A stretch of 49,064 nucleotides of DNA from CAZOJJ01 sp964580105 (GTDB lineage: Bacteria; Bacteroidota; Rhodothermia; Rhodothermales; Rubricoccaceae), in the NCBI GenBank assembly GCA_964580105.1, contig CAZOJJ010000020.1:1-49064 (forward strand), read 5' to 3'. Shown here piece after piece: positions 30,802 through 39,789 of this stretch. Under the pieces are notes generated by a model. The model saw only the letters and a program-made list of their open reading frames with translations. It searched no databases and was not told the origin of the DNA. Numbering within the stretch: the first letter of the stretch is position 1; each line of letters begins with the position of its first letter. The translations under genes were made by a program, and so were the position numbers.

Positions 30802-33372
30802 ATGGAAGTCGAGACGAAATACATCGCCCCCCAGTCCGCACCGTTCGTGGCCCTGATGCAGGCGCCCGAGGTGGGGGGGTACCACCTGGAGCCGATGCCG
30901 GCCGTCTCGGTGCGCGACGTGTACCTCGACACGGCGGCGGGCGACCTCCTCCGCCAGGGCTACGTCTTCCGCGTCCGCGAACAGGAGGGCGGCGTGATCG
31001 CCACGCTCAAGAGCGTCGGCGCGGCCGAGGGCGCGCTCCACCGCCGCCTCGAGTTCGAGGCCGCCCTCGGCACGCCCCTCGCCGACGGCCGCCTCCCGAT
31101 CCTTCCCGAGGGCGACCTCCGCGCCGAGCTCGACCGCCTCGTGGGCAGCGAGGCCCTGCTGGAGACCGTCCGCCTCCGCCAGTACCGCTCGCCCCGCGCC
31201 GTGTTCGACGGATCCCGCCTCGTCGGCGTCGTTTCGCTCGACGTCGTGGCGCAGGAGACGCGGCAGGCGCTCCACGTCACCAACGAGGTGGAGGTCGAAC
31301 TGGCCGAGACCGGCCGCGAGGAGGATCTCTACCGGCTCGACCCCGTGCTCCGCGCGCGCGGGCTGGAGCCCGTCGCCCAGTCGAAGTTCGAGCGGGCGCT
31401 CCTGCGCGTCCAGGCCGAGGCCGGGGCGCCACTGCGGCTGCTGCCCGCCGAGCGCGTCGTGCTGGAGCGGTATCAGGAAGCCGGCACCCCCCTCCACCGC
31501 CGCCGCGCTCGCGTCGTCCTCCTCGCCGCGCGCGGCTTGCGCCCCGCCACCATCGCCAGCAAAGCCGGGCTCAGCCCCTCCCGCGTGCAGCACTGGATCG
31601 AAGCATTCCGCGCCGACCGCCTCGCCATCTTCGCCGGCGAGCCCGAGGCGGAGGAGCCGCTCGCCGAACGACGGGCCGCGCCGTCGTACCGGATCGCAGA
31701 GCTGGTGACGGGCGGCACGCCCCGGCCCACGCTCTTCCGCCGCGATCACTTCGAGCCCGAGCCGGAGGCCGAGGTCGAGCGGATCGAAGAGCTCGAAGCC
31801 GAGCGCCAGGCGCCCGAGCCCGTCCCGTCCCACGCCTTCGGCGACGGCTCTCACGTCCAGCCCGGCGCGCTGGCCCCATCGTTCACCGACGCCCCCGACG
31901 AGCCCGAGGCAGAGGACGACGAGACTCCCGGAGCCGCCGCCCCGTCCGACGGTCGGGATCTGGACGGGGGCGAGGGGGCGGTCGCCGGAACGGCCGAGGG
32001 AGGGGACGCGCCCGCCGCTCCGTCGGAAGCGGCGGCCAAAGAGGACCCGGAGGGCGAAGCGCCCTTCGCCCAGGTGGAGAGCCTCGACGATCTCCTCGAC
32101 CTGCTCGACGCCGGGCCGGCCACGACGCCGAACCTGAGCGGCCGCACGCCGATGCCCGACCCCGAGCCGACGGCGGAGATCCCCGTTCCGGACGAGGCCG
32201 CCGCAAGGCCGGAAGCAGCGCCGGAGGCCGTGGACGAGGACACGACCATGGCCGCGGACCGGGCGGAGCCGGAGGCCCAGGAAGCGACCGAGGCGGAGGC
32301 GCCCGGCATGGAGGCGGTCGCGTCCACGGCGGCACCACCTGCCACGTCGGATGCAGAAACGGACGGGGAAGGGGCTGAGCAGTCCGTGCTCCGGCCCGGC
32401 GCCCGGCGCCCGGCGGCCCGGCGCCCCGTCCTGTCGGCCGACGACCCCGTGCTCGCCGCCTGCGAGCGGGTGCTCCGCTACCACATCGACGGCCTCCACG
32501 AGGCCACGGAGCGGCTGCTCGGCGACCCCGTGCCCCAGGCCGTCCGCCGCGCCCTCATCGCCGCGCACCGCGTTCGCATCGCCCTCGAACTCTTCGGCGA
32601 CCACCTCCCGCCGCGCACGGCTCGGCGGCTCCATCGGGGGCTGCGTGGGACGGCCCGCGCGCTCGACCACCTCGGCGACCAGGACCTCGTCCTCGCCCAC
32701 GTCACAGACGCGCAGGTCGCCGCGACGGACGAAGACCGCCCCGCCTTCGACGCCCTCCTCGAAGCCATCGAGGCGGAGCGGCAGGCAGCGTGGCAGAGCG
32801 TCGCCCTTCGTCTGCGCGGCGCGCTCCACCAGCAGTGGGCGCGCCGGGCCGAGCGCCTGCTCGACCTCCTCGCCGCTCAGGTCCAGGCCGGCCTCACCGT
32901 CGGCGACCACGCCCGCGAGGAGCCGGACGACTACCTCGACGAGGAGCCCGAGCGGCCCTCGCGCGACCGCCTCCGCCACATGCTCGGCTCCACCCTCTGG
33001 AGCCGCTACGAGGCCCTCCGCGCCTACGACAGCGTAGTCGGGCAGGCCGGCGACGAGTTGCTGCACCCGCTGGGCGTGGCCTGCTCGGCGCTCCAGTTCG
33101 CCCTCGGCCTTGCGGCGGGGTGTGCGGCGGACGAGGTGCGGCCGGTGGCCCGGCCCCTCGCCGAGGTGGAGAGCCACCTCGCGCTGCTCCACCACGTGCG
33201 GCTGACGCTCGACGCCCTCGCGTCGTACCCCGGAGCCGCACCGGTCGCGGCGCTCCGGGAGCGTCTGCAAACCCTTCACGATGACACGCTCCGCGAGGCG
33301 CCGGAGCGGTGGGAGCGCATCGCCGGACCGGCGTACCGGGCCGGGCTCGCGCAGGTCGTAGCCTCGATCTGA
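30802..33372 (+). CDS. CYTH-HTH-acidic linker-CHAD fusion protein
   Basis: An 856-residue multidomain protein. Residues 1 to about 205 form a CYTH domain, starting with the metal/triphosphate motif EVETKY and containing DVYLDT, RVREQEGGVIATLK and EVEVELAE. Residues about 230-275 read as a helix-turn-helix like that of IS630-type transposases (RRRARVVLLAARGL, TIASKAGLSPSRVQHWIEAF). Residues about 280-540 are a disordered Ala/Glu/Pro/Asp linker. The C-terminal ~300 residues are a CHAD domain, a helical bundle with conserved His/Arg that binds polyphosphate (VRRALIAAHRVRIALELFG, GTARALDHLGDQDLVLAH). CYTH enzymes act on triphosphates or polyphosphate. The fused HTH suggests DNA binding, which is inference. 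The ATG 30802 begins the catalytic motif itself. Confidence 0.85.
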   Translation: MEVETKYIAPQSAPFVALMQAPEVGGYHLEPMPAVSVRDVYLDTAAGDLLRQGYVFRVREQEGGVIATLKSVGAAEGALHRRLEFEAALGTPLADGRLPILPEGDLRAELDRLVGSEALLETVRLRQYRSPRAVFDGSRLVGVVSLDVVAQETRQALHVTNEVEVELAETGREEDLYRLDPVLRARGLEPVAQSKFERALLRVQAEAGAPLRLLPAERVVLERYQEAGTPLHRRRARVVLLAARGLRPATIASKAGLSPSRVQHWIEAFRADRLAIFAGEPEAEEPLAERRAAPSYRIAELVTGGTPRPTLFRRDHFEPEPEAEVERIEELEAERQAPEPVPSHAFGDGSHVQPGALAPSFTDAPDEPEAEDDETPGAAAPSDGRDLDGGEGAVAGTAEGGDAPAAPSEAAAKEDPEGEAPFAQVESLDDLLDLLDAGPATTPNLSGRTPMPDPEPTAEIPVPDEAAARPEAAPEAVDEDTTMAADRAEPEAQEATEAEAPGMEAVASTAAPPATSDAETDGEGAEQSVLRPGARRPAARRPVLSADDPVLAACERVLRYHIDGLHEATERLLGDPVPQAVRRALIAAHRVRIALELFGDHLPPRTARRLHRGLRGTARALDHLGDQDLVLAHVTDAQVAATDEDRPAFDALLEAIEAERQAAWQSVALRLRGALHQQWARRAERLLDLLAAQVQAGLTVGDHAREEPDDYLDEEPERPSRDRLRHMLGSTLWSRYEALRAYDSVVGQAGDELLHPLGVACSALQFALGLAAGCAADEVRPVARPLAEVESHLALLHHVRLTLDALASYPGAAPVAALRERLQTLHDDTLREAPERWERIAGPAYRAGLAQVVASI

Positions 33373-33381
33373 GCCGCTGCG

Positions 33382-33921
33382 ATGCGCCTTCCCGTCCTCC
33401 TCGGTGTATTGCTCGTTCTGGCTGGGTGCGTGCCTTCGAGCGCATCGCCCCCACCCGCGGCGGTGCCCCCCGCGCCCCGAAGCCCGCTCGCGTCGCTCTT
33501 TGCGCCGGTTCGCAGCTACCACGTGGGCACCCGGCGGCCGGGCGGCGAGGGCTGCTCGACCGAGGCCGCGGTCACCCGCTACGTCGAGTCGCTGGAGTTC
33601 GTCGATCTGCCTCCGGTCGTCTTCGGGCTCGACGAGGCGGGCTGCATCCTGGAGATGCGGATGAACTACGCCGACGGGTCCGGTCGCTTCGCCCACGCCG
33701 TCGCGTTCGTCACCCAGCGCCTCGGTGCGCCGACGGGGGAGGACCGCGCCGTCTGCCCGACGACCGGTGAGGCGGTGCAGTGCGTGTACTGGGTCACGCC
33801 GGAGGGCCGGTTCGAGGTCGTCCGCGCCGGCCTGGCGGCGAGCCCCGAGTTCGTCCTCCGCTCCTCCGAGGCGCCCTTCACCTACGACCGGCTCTGCGAG
33901 GGCGGGGTCGTTCGGGATTAG
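33382..33921 (+). CDS. Hypothetical lipoprotein
   Basis: A 179-residue predicted lipoprotein: MRLPVLLGVLLVLAGC gives a lipobox (Cys16), then a Pro/Ala-rich spacer and a small domain with five cysteines (GEGCSTEAAV, EAGCILEM, RAVCPTTG, VQCVYW, RLCEGG). The spacing suggests one or two disulfides. I recognise no family. It starts 9 bases after the CHAD gene and ends 3 bases before the next unknown gene, so it is probably in the same transcript. Confidence 0.7.
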   Translation: MRLPVLLGVLLVLAGCVPSSASPPPAAVPPAPRSPLASLFAPVRSYHVGTRRPGGEGCSTEAAVTRYVESLEFVDLPPVVFGLDEAGCILEMRMNYADGSGRFAHAVAFVTQRLGAPTGEDRAVCPTTGEAVQCVYWVTPEGRFEVVRAGLAASPEFVLRSSEAPFTYDRLCEGGVVRD

Positions 33922-33924
33922 GGG

Positions 33925-34545
33925 ATGCCGCTCGACGACCAGGCCCGCCTCGCCCACCTCCGGGCCCAACCCCGCACGGATCGGTCCTTCGCCGAGCGTG
34001 CGGCGCGCTTTCTCGACGCCCTGGAGACGCGGCTGCGCTCGCTCGATGCGGAAGCCGAGGTGGTCCGCCTCGCGGACTCCGTCGAGGGCGAGGACGTGCC
34101 GGGGCTGTCCGTCGTCGGGCTGACGTGGGTATTCCACGAGGCGCCGGCCGCCATGCTGGACCTCCACCTGCTGCGACTGGGCGACGATCCCTTCGCGTCC
34201 GACCGCCACCGTTTCGGCGGCGGCGCGGCGGTGGTTGAGGGCGCGCGGAGTGGAGCCGAGGCCCTGAGGACGCGGCTCCGGCGGGCGTGTCCGGGCGTGG
34301 CGTGGGAGCCGCTGGGACTCGACGGCGTTCGGGGCTTCCGCCTCGACGACCCGGGTGGCGATCCGGAGGGCGCCTTCCATGCGCTGCGCCAACTCGGGCG
34401 CGCGTTTCCAGGCGCCTATCGGGTCGCGGCGAACGCCGCTTCGGCAGGCGAAAACCCGGCGCACGGGGTCACGGCCGCGGCCCGTGCGGCGCTCGGCTGG
34501 GAGGCGACGTGGGCACGGTGGCGCGCCGAGCGTGGGGCGCCCTAG
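33925..34545 (+). CDS. Hypothetical protein
   Basis: A 206-residue soluble protein with no signal peptide. It has charged helices at the N terminus (LAHLRAQPRTDRSFAERAARFLDALETRL) broken by beta-like stretches (SVVGLTWVFH, AMLDLHLLRLGDDPF). Base composition and codon use match the surroundings. Three bases after the preceding lipoprotein gene. I do not recognise a family and give no function. Confidence 0.6.
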   Translation: MPLDDQARLAHLRAQPRTDRSFAERAARFLDALETRLRSLDAEAEVVRLADSVEGEDVPGLSVVGLTWVFHEAPAAMLDLHLLRLGDDPFASDRHRFGGGAAVVEGARSGAEALRTRLRRACPGVAWEPLGLDGVRGFRLDDPGGDPEGAFHALRQLGRAFPGAYRVAANAASAGENPAHGVTAAARAALGWEATWARWRAERGAP

Positions 34546-34630
34546 CCTCGGACATCCGTGCAGGATGCCGCGGTGCGGCGATGTTGAGCGCCTGTAAATA
34601 CGAAGGCTCTACCAGGAAACTTCAACGCGA

Positions 34631-34682
34631 GGCCGCATCCACCCGGCCCGTCTGTGCCTTTATTGCCGGTGTGGATGCGGCC
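34631..34682 (+). other. Strong 17-bp hairpin in the leader before hemH
   Basis: GGCCGCATCCAC (34631-34642) pairs perfectly with GTGGATGCGGCC (34671-34682), and the stem continues inward CCGGC/GCCGG (34643-34647/34665-34669) with one bulged T; the loop is CCGTCTGTGCCTTTATT. It sits about 50 bases before the ferrochelatase start and 85 bases after the previous stop. It could end the upstream transcript or regulate hemH. There is no T-tract right after the stem on the plus strand. Confidence 0.6.
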
Positions 34683-34733
34683 CCACCGCCTCTTGGACCC
34701 GTTGTTTCCCCCCCGACGTCAGAGCCAGCCCGA

Positions 34734-36041
34734 ATGACGGCACGCGAGTTCCTCGACGCCTTCCGCCCCGATGAGCGGCTGATCACGGGGGGCTACTACA
34801 GTCAGGAGCCGGTGCACGTCGAGCCCGAGGACCGGGTGGGGGTGGTGCTGATGAACCTCGGGGGGCCGGCCCAGGCCACCGAGGTGGAGGACTTCCTCTA
34901 CCACCGGTTCATGGATCCGGCCGCCGTTACGCTGCCGCTGCCCGCCGCCCTCCGCGACCGGGTGTGCCGGTGGATCGCCCGGCGCCGCGCGGCCCGAGTC
35001 GGCAGGGACTACGAGCAGATCGGCGGGGCGAGCCCGCTCAACCGCCACAGCCGCGAGCAGGCCCGCGCCCTCGAACAGCGGTTGGCCGACCGCTTCGGGG
35101 CCGTCACCGGGGCCACGTTCAAGGTCTACGTCTCCACCCGCTACGGCACCCCCTCCGCCTCGGACGTGCAGGCCCAGATGGACGAGGACGGCATTGCCAA
35201 GGTCGTACTGCTCCCTCTTCACCCGCACTATGCCCGGTGCACGACGGGCTCCTCACTCGCGCAGTGGAGGGCCTACGAGGAGCGGAGCGGCAGAGCGGCC
35301 TCTCCCACGACGTTCGTCTACGAGTACGCCACGCACCCGAAGTACGTCCAGGCTCTCTCCGAGCGCATTGACGAGGGGCTGCAGCGGTTTCCGGTGACCG
35401 TGCGCGACCGCGTTCACCTCGTGTTCTCCGGCCACGGTGCGCCAAGGAAGGACATGACCCGACGGGGCGACCCCTACTGCTGCCTCGTCCACTCGACGGT
35501 ACAGCAGGTGATGGCCCACCGCGAGGGCCACGACGCCGGGCGGGGATTCGAAGTCACCTTCCAGGACGTCATCGGGCTGGGGAAGGGACTGGCGCCGCGC
35601 ACGGCCGACGTTGTCGAGAAGCTGGCCGACGACGGCCGGACGGCCGTGCTGGTCGTGCCCGTCGCCTTCGTCTCCGACCAGGTGGATACGGCCTTCGCCC
35701 TCGACATCGCGCTGCGCGAGGAGGCCGTCGAGAAGGGGATCGAGCACTACGAGGTCACGAGCGGGCTCAACTGTCACCCGCTGTTCATCGAGGCCCTCGC
35801 CGAGTGCGTGGCCGCCCAGCTTGCCCCGGCCCGCCTCTCGCAAGGCGACGGCGCGGGCGACGTGCTGCCGGAGGCGCTCCCACAGCTTCCGCGCTACACC
35901 GTCCGCGACCGGACCGTGCGCTGCCACCAGTGCCCGTTCGTCTGCGAGGCGCACGACTGGAGCGGCCAGCCCGCCGTGCGCGTCCCCGCGCCGCTCTACG
36001 CGTCGCCGTCCGGGGCGCCCTCGGCGCAGCGCGCGGCCTGA
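34734..36041 (+). CDS. hemH: Ferrochelatase with C-terminal cysteine extension
   Basis: A 435-residue enzyme inserting Fe2+ into porphyrin in heme biosynthesis, longer than the usual 320-370. Family features: VGVVLMNLGGPAQATEVEDFLYHRF, YEQIGGASPLNRHS, and H234 in VFSGHGAP followed by RGDPY. The second active-site region reads FVSDQVDTAF (Q316, D318) where many homologs have SDH(I/L)E, so the usual His and Glu may be replaced by Gln and Asp. The tail has C397-x2-C400-x3-C404, reminiscent of the [2Fe-2S]-type cysteine tails in some ferrochelatases but with different spacing. The ATG at 34734 follows the hairpin leader. Overall identity is secure; altered catalysis is a suggestion. Confidence 0.88.
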   Translation: MTAREFLDAFRPDERLITGGYYSQEPVHVEPEDRVGVVLMNLGGPAQATEVEDFLYHRFMDPAAVTLPLPAALRDRVCRWIARRRAARVGRDYEQIGGASPLNRHSREQARALEQRLADRFGAVTGATFKVYVSTRYGTPSASDVQAQMDEDGIAKVVLLPLHPHYARCTTGSSLAQWRAYEERSGRAASPTTFVYEYATHPKYVQALSERIDEGLQRFPVTVRDRVHLVFSGHGAPRKDMTRRGDPYCCLVHSTVQQVMAHREGHDAGRGFEVTFQDVIGLGKGLAPRTADVVEKLADDGRTAVLVVPVAFVSDQVDTAFALDIALREEAVEKGIEHYEVTSGLNCHPLFIEALAECVAAQLAPARLSQGDGAGDVLPEALPQLPRYTVRDRTVRCHQCPFVCEAHDWSGQPAVRVPAPLYASPSGAPSAQRAA

Positions 36042-36044
36042 CCG

Positions 36045-36578
36045 ATGGCGAACGCGCCCTCCGAGCACCTCCTCCGCACGCTCGCCGCCGTGCCGCCGTC
36101 GTCCCGCGTGCTCGACCTCGGGTGCGGCACCGGCCGCCACACGGTCGCCCTGGCCCGGCTCGGGTTCGACTACTACGCCTGCACGCCGAGCCCCGCGCAC
36201 GTCGACGCCCTCCGCGCCGTGCTGGGAGACGACGAGGACGTGCGCCGCCGCGTGACGCCGGCCGAAACCGACGCCCTCGGCTATCCCGACGACTACTTCG
36301 ACTGGGTCGTCGCCGTCGGCGCCTACGACGACGCCGAGCGCCGCGCGGCGCTGCTGGACCGCCTCGCCGAGACGCGCCGCGTGCTCAAGCCGGGCGGCTG
36401 GGTCTACGTCGCCGTAGCGGCCGACGTCTTCGGCGACGAGCCCGAGGCGGAGGCCCTCACGGCCCTCCTCGACGACGCCGACTTCGCCCTGGCCGAGAAG
36501 CCGGTCATCGAGGAGGACGACGGCGAGCGGTGGATCCGGGGCATCTACCGCAAGGTGGACGCCGCCACGCCCGTCTGA
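36045..36578 (+). CDS. Class I SAM-dependent methyltransferase
   Basis: A 177-residue protein with motif I VLDLGCGTGRHTVALARLGF near 22-41, a post-I acidic position, VVAVGAYDD in the motif IV region, and RRVLKPGGWVYVAV. Short for the fold, lacking a C-terminal lid. It begins 3 bases after hemH and is probably co-transcribed; no link to heme is evident. It ends two bases from the convergent lipoprotein gene. Confidence 0.85.
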   Translation: MANAPSEHLLRTLAAVPPSSRVLDLGCGTGRHTVALARLGFDYYACTPSPAHVDALRAVLGDDEDVRRRVTPAETDALGYPDDYFDWVVAVGAYDDAERRAALLDRLAETRRVLKPGGWVYVAVAADVFGDEPEAEALTALLDDADFALAEKPVIEEDDGERWIRGIYRKVDAATPV

Positions 36579-36580
36579 GG

Positions 36581-37441
36581 CTAGCCCATCAGCGGGGCCG
36601 CCGCCTTGCGACGGCGCAGGCGCCGGTAGAGCAGCACCGCCGCGACGCCGAGCACCCACAGCGGCCACAGCACGACGACGCCGACGAGCACTTCGATCAC
36701 GCCGTCCCACCCCGCCGCGAACGCGCGCCCGAGCCGCGAGACGAACGAGGGCCCGGCGAGGACGCCGGTGGACGACTCCTCGAACAGCGTAAGCGTGATG
36801 GTGGAGAGGGCCACCTGGTTGCGGAGGTAGCGGAGCTGCGCCTCGGCCGCCTCGATCTCCTCCTGCACCTCGGCGAGCTGCGTCTGCACGGCGAGCACGT
36901 CGGTGACGGAGTTCGCACGGGCGAGGAGCGTCGTCAGACGGTCGGCCACGGCACGGCGGGCGGCGAGCCGCGCTTCGAGGTCCACGTACTGCCGCGTCAC
37001 GTCTTCGACCGCGACGGTGCGGGCGTCAACCTCGTCGCCGAGGGCCACGAGGGCCTCCATGAGGGCCTCGAACCGCGCGGCCTCGACGCGGAGCGTGAGC
37101 GTGTTCTCGATGCGGCCGGGGTAGCGCCGTTCCTCCTCGCCGCCGATGTAGGCGTCGAACCGTTCGGCGAGGGCGGCCACCTCGGCGCGGGCGTCGGGGT
37201 AGTCGTCCACGCGGAGGCGGAGCGTGGCGCGGCGGATGAGGTGGCGCGCGGCGGGGTCGTCGGGCGCCACGTCGTCGGCGTCGGCCTGGAAGGCCGCGGG
37301 AGTCGTGGGTGCCGGAGAGGGGGCCGATTCGTCAGCGCGGTCGAAGGCCTCGCCGGCCATCGAGGGGGCCTCCATCGAGCGGTCCGGGGACGCGTTGCAG
37401 CCGGCAAGGGCGAGGGCGAGGAAAAGGAACAGGCGTGCCAT
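36581..37441 (-). CDS. DUF4349-domain lipoprotein
   Basis: A 286-residue protein. MARLFLFLALALAGC supplies a lipobox (Cys15). The body has the DUF4349 pattern: RRATLRLRVDDYPDARAEVAALAERFDAYI, VTRQYVDLEARLAARRAV, a coiled-coil segment LAEVQEEIEAAEAQLRYL, and a C-terminal membrane helix (VLVGVVVLWPLWVLGVAAVLLY). Both an acyl anchor and a TM helix would hold it at the envelope. Function of the family is unknown. The ATG at 37441 is the only start giving the signal. RNase R lies upstream on the same strand, 83 bases away. Confidence 0.82.
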   Translation of the reverse strand: MARLFLFLALALAGCNASPDRSMEAPSMAGEAFDRADESAPSPAPTTPAAFQADADDVAPDDPAARHLIRRATLRLRVDDYPDARAEVAALAERFDAYIGGEEERRYPGRIENTLTLRVEAARFEALMEALVALGDEVDARTVAVEDVTRQYVDLEARLAARRAVADRLTTLLARANSVTDVLAVQTQLAEVQEEIEAAEAQLRYLRNQVALSTITLTLFEESSTGVLAGPSFVSRLGRAFAAGWDGVIEVLVGVVVLWPLWVLGVAAVLLYRRLRRRKAAAPLMG

Positions 37442-37524
37442 GACGGGAGCGGGTGGGTGAGAGGAGGCAGCGCACCCCCACAACGTACCCTTCGCCTCGA
37501 TTCGTCTTCCTCCGGTACCGCCGC

Positions 37525-39666
37525 TCAGGGGCCCGGCCGGTCCACGAACAGCAGGTCGATCTTCCGCGTCTCGACGTTGGCGGCGGCGATCTGCACCCGC
37601 ACGGGGTCGCCGAGGCGGATCGTCCGCCGGGTGTGCTGCCCGTTGAGCGTGTACGTCCGCGCGTCGTACTCCCAGTAGTCGTCGTCCATGTCGCGAACGT
37701 GGACGAGCCCCTCGGTCAGGAGCGCGTTCATCTCGACGAACACGCCGAAGTTGGTCACCCCTACGACCACGCCGTCGAACTCGTCGCCCACGCGCTCGGC
37801 CACGTACTCGACCTGCTTGAGGCGGACGCTCTCGCGCTCGGCCTCGGTGGCGGCCTTCTCGCGGTCGGAGCAGTGCCTGGCCTGGACGACGAGGCGCTCC
37901 TCCGCGGCGGCCGCGCCGCCCGCCGCGTAACGCTTGAGCAGGCGATGCACGATGAGGTCGGGGTACCGGCGGATGGGGCTCGTGAAGTGCGTGTAGTACC
38001 GGAAGCCGAGGCCGAAGTGGCCGATGTTGTGCGGCGAGTAGACCGCCTTGGACATCGCCTGGATGGCGGCCGTCTCGATGACGGGTTCCTCGGCCGTGCC
38101 CTGGACGTGCTGGAGCAGCGCGTTGAGATCCTCCGGCGATACGCCCTCGTCGCCCGAGAGGGGGAGGCGGTAGCCGAACGCCTTCACGTACTCCGCGAGG
38201 TTCTTGATCTTCTCCGGATTCGGCCGGTCGTGAACGCGGTAGACGAACGGCTTCTTGAACACGCGCGCGGCCTCCTCGGCCACGCTCCGGTTCGCCAGCA
38301 GCATGAACTCCTCGATGAGCCGGTTGGCCTCCTGGCGCTGCTTGCGGATCACGTCCACGGGCGTGCCCCGGGCGTCGAGCACGACGCGCACCTCGGGCAG
38401 GTCGAAGTCGATGGAGCCCTCGCGCATCCGCTTCTGCGTGAGCGTCCGCGCCAGCTTGGCCGCCAGCCGCACGTCGTCCTTGAGCGGGTGCTCCTGCGTG
38501 CCGCCGTCGATGATCTGCTGGGCCTCCTCGTACGTGAACCGCTGCTGGGAGTGGATGACGGATTCGACGATCTCGTAGCTCCTGACGGCGCCGCGTGGCG
38601 TGACCTGCATGATGCACGAGAAGGTGAGCTTGTCCTCGCGCGGGCGGAGTGAGCACACGCCGTTGGAGAGCTTCTCGGGCAGCATCGGGATGACGCGGTC
38701 CACGAGGTAGGTGCTCGTGGCGCGGGCGTAGGCCTCGTCGTCGAGGCGGGAGCCCTCGCGGACGTAGTGGCTCACGTCGGCGATGTGGACGCCGACCTCG
38801 TACGTCCCGTCCTCGCGCCGCTTGACGTGGATGGCGTCGTCGAAGTCCTTGGCGTCGGCGGGGTCGATGGTGAAGACGCGCTCGGCGCGGAGGTCGCGGC
38901 GGCGGGCGATCTCTTCGGCCGGGATCTCGACGGGGATGGCGGCGGCCTCGCGCTCGACGTCCTGCGGGAAGCCCGCGCGGATGCCCTGTGCCATCGCCAC
39001 GGCGAGGACCGCCACCCCGGGCGCGTCGGCCGGCCCGATCACCTCCAGCACGCGGCCCTCCGGCGACGCCTTCGGGTCGTCGTAGACGTCGATGGAGACG
39101 ACGACCTTGTCGCCCTCGGCGGCGCCGTTGAACGCCTCCTCCGGGACGTAGATGTCCTTGTTGAGCCTGGGGTCGTCGGGCTTGACGAAGGCGAAGTGGC
39201 CCATCCGGGCGAACGTGCCGACGGTCTGCGTGCGCCCGCGCTCGACGACCTCGACGACCTCGGCCTCGCGCTGGCGCTCGGCCCGCCCGCGCACGGGCGC
39301 GGCCATCGAGACGCGGACGCGGTCGCCGTCGAGCGCCGTCTTCACCCGGTTGGCCGGGACGTAGAGGTCCTCCTCCATGCCCTCGACCGAGACGAAGCCG
39401 AAGCCCTGTGGGTGCGTCGTGATGGTGCCCTCGACGAGGTTGCGCTGCGGGCGCTTCTTGTGCTGGTAGCGCCCGCCCTTGACCCGCTCGACGAGCCGGG
39501 CCTGGTCGAGCTCCTGGAGCACGTCGCGGAAGAGCCGGTAGCGCTTGTTGTCTTTGAAGCCGAGGGCTTTGGCGATCTCCTTCGGGCGAAAGGCCTTCCG
39601 GCCGTCGTTGCGAAGGAGGGAGAGGACCTGCCGTTTGATGACGGCGCGCGAGCGGGCGTCGGCCAT
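37525..39666 (-). CDS. rnr: Ribonuclease R
   Basis: A 713-residue 3'-5' exoribonuclease that degrades structured RNA. Domain order is complete: an N-terminal winged helix (KRQVLSLLRNDGRKAFRPKEIAKAL), cold-shock domains (GFGFVSVEGMEEDLYVP; GHFAFVKPDDPRLNKDIYVP), the RNB catalytic domain with DPADAKDFDDAIH (Asp268, Asp274, Asp276, Asp277) and HIADVSHYV, then FTSPIRRYPDLIVHR, and the C-terminal S1 domain (FDGVVVGVTNFGVFVEM). Shorter than E. coli RNase R, lacking its basic tail. It is followed by the DUF4349 gene and preceded by tamB on the same strand. Confidence 0.95.
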   Translation of the reverse strand: MADARSRAVIKRQVLSLLRNDGRKAFRPKEIAKALGFKDNKRYRLFRDVLQELDQARLVERVKGGRYQHKKRPQRNLVEGTITTHPQGFGFVSVEGMEEDLYVPANRVKTALDGDRVRVSMAAPVRGRAERQREAEVVEVVERGRTQTVGTFARMGHFAFVKPDDPRLNKDIYVPEEAFNGAAEGDKVVVSIDVYDDPKASPEGRVLEVIGPADAPGVAVLAVAMAQGIRAGFPQDVEREAAAIPVEIPAEEIARRRDLRAERVFTIDPADAKDFDDAIHVKRREDGTYEVGVHIADVSHYVREGSRLDDEAYARATSTYLVDRVIPMLPEKLSNGVCSLRPREDKLTFSCIMQVTPRGAVRSYEIVESVIHSQQRFTYEEAQQIIDGGTQEHPLKDDVRLAAKLARTLTQKRMREGSIDFDLPEVRVVLDARGTPVDVIRKQRQEANRLIEEFMLLANRSVAEEAARVFKKPFVYRVHDRPNPEKIKNLAEYVKAFGYRLPLSGDEGVSPEDLNALLQHVQGTAEEPVIETAAIQAMSKAVYSPHNIGHFGLGFRYYTHFTSPIRRYPDLIVHRLLKRYAAGGAAAAEERLVVQARHCSDREKAATEAERESVRLKQVEYVAERVGDEFDGVVVGVTNFGVFVEMNALLTEGLVHVRDMDDDYWEYDARTYTLNGQHTRRTIRLGDPVRVQIAAANVETRKIDLLFVDRPGP

Positions 39667-39789
39667 GCAGCGGGGAGAAGGGCGGATGGGAAGGGCGAAA
39701 CGGCCGCCGGAGCCGGGGCCGTCGTCTCCTCCAACGCCGTTCGAGCGGATCCGTTCGGCCCCTCCGCCGCGCCACCGAGGGGAACGGGC

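Noticed and set aside
39730..39770. Imperfect palindrome CGAGCGGATCCGTTCG between rnr and tamB
   Set aside because: Short with a mismatched pair and no clear relation to a start or stop.
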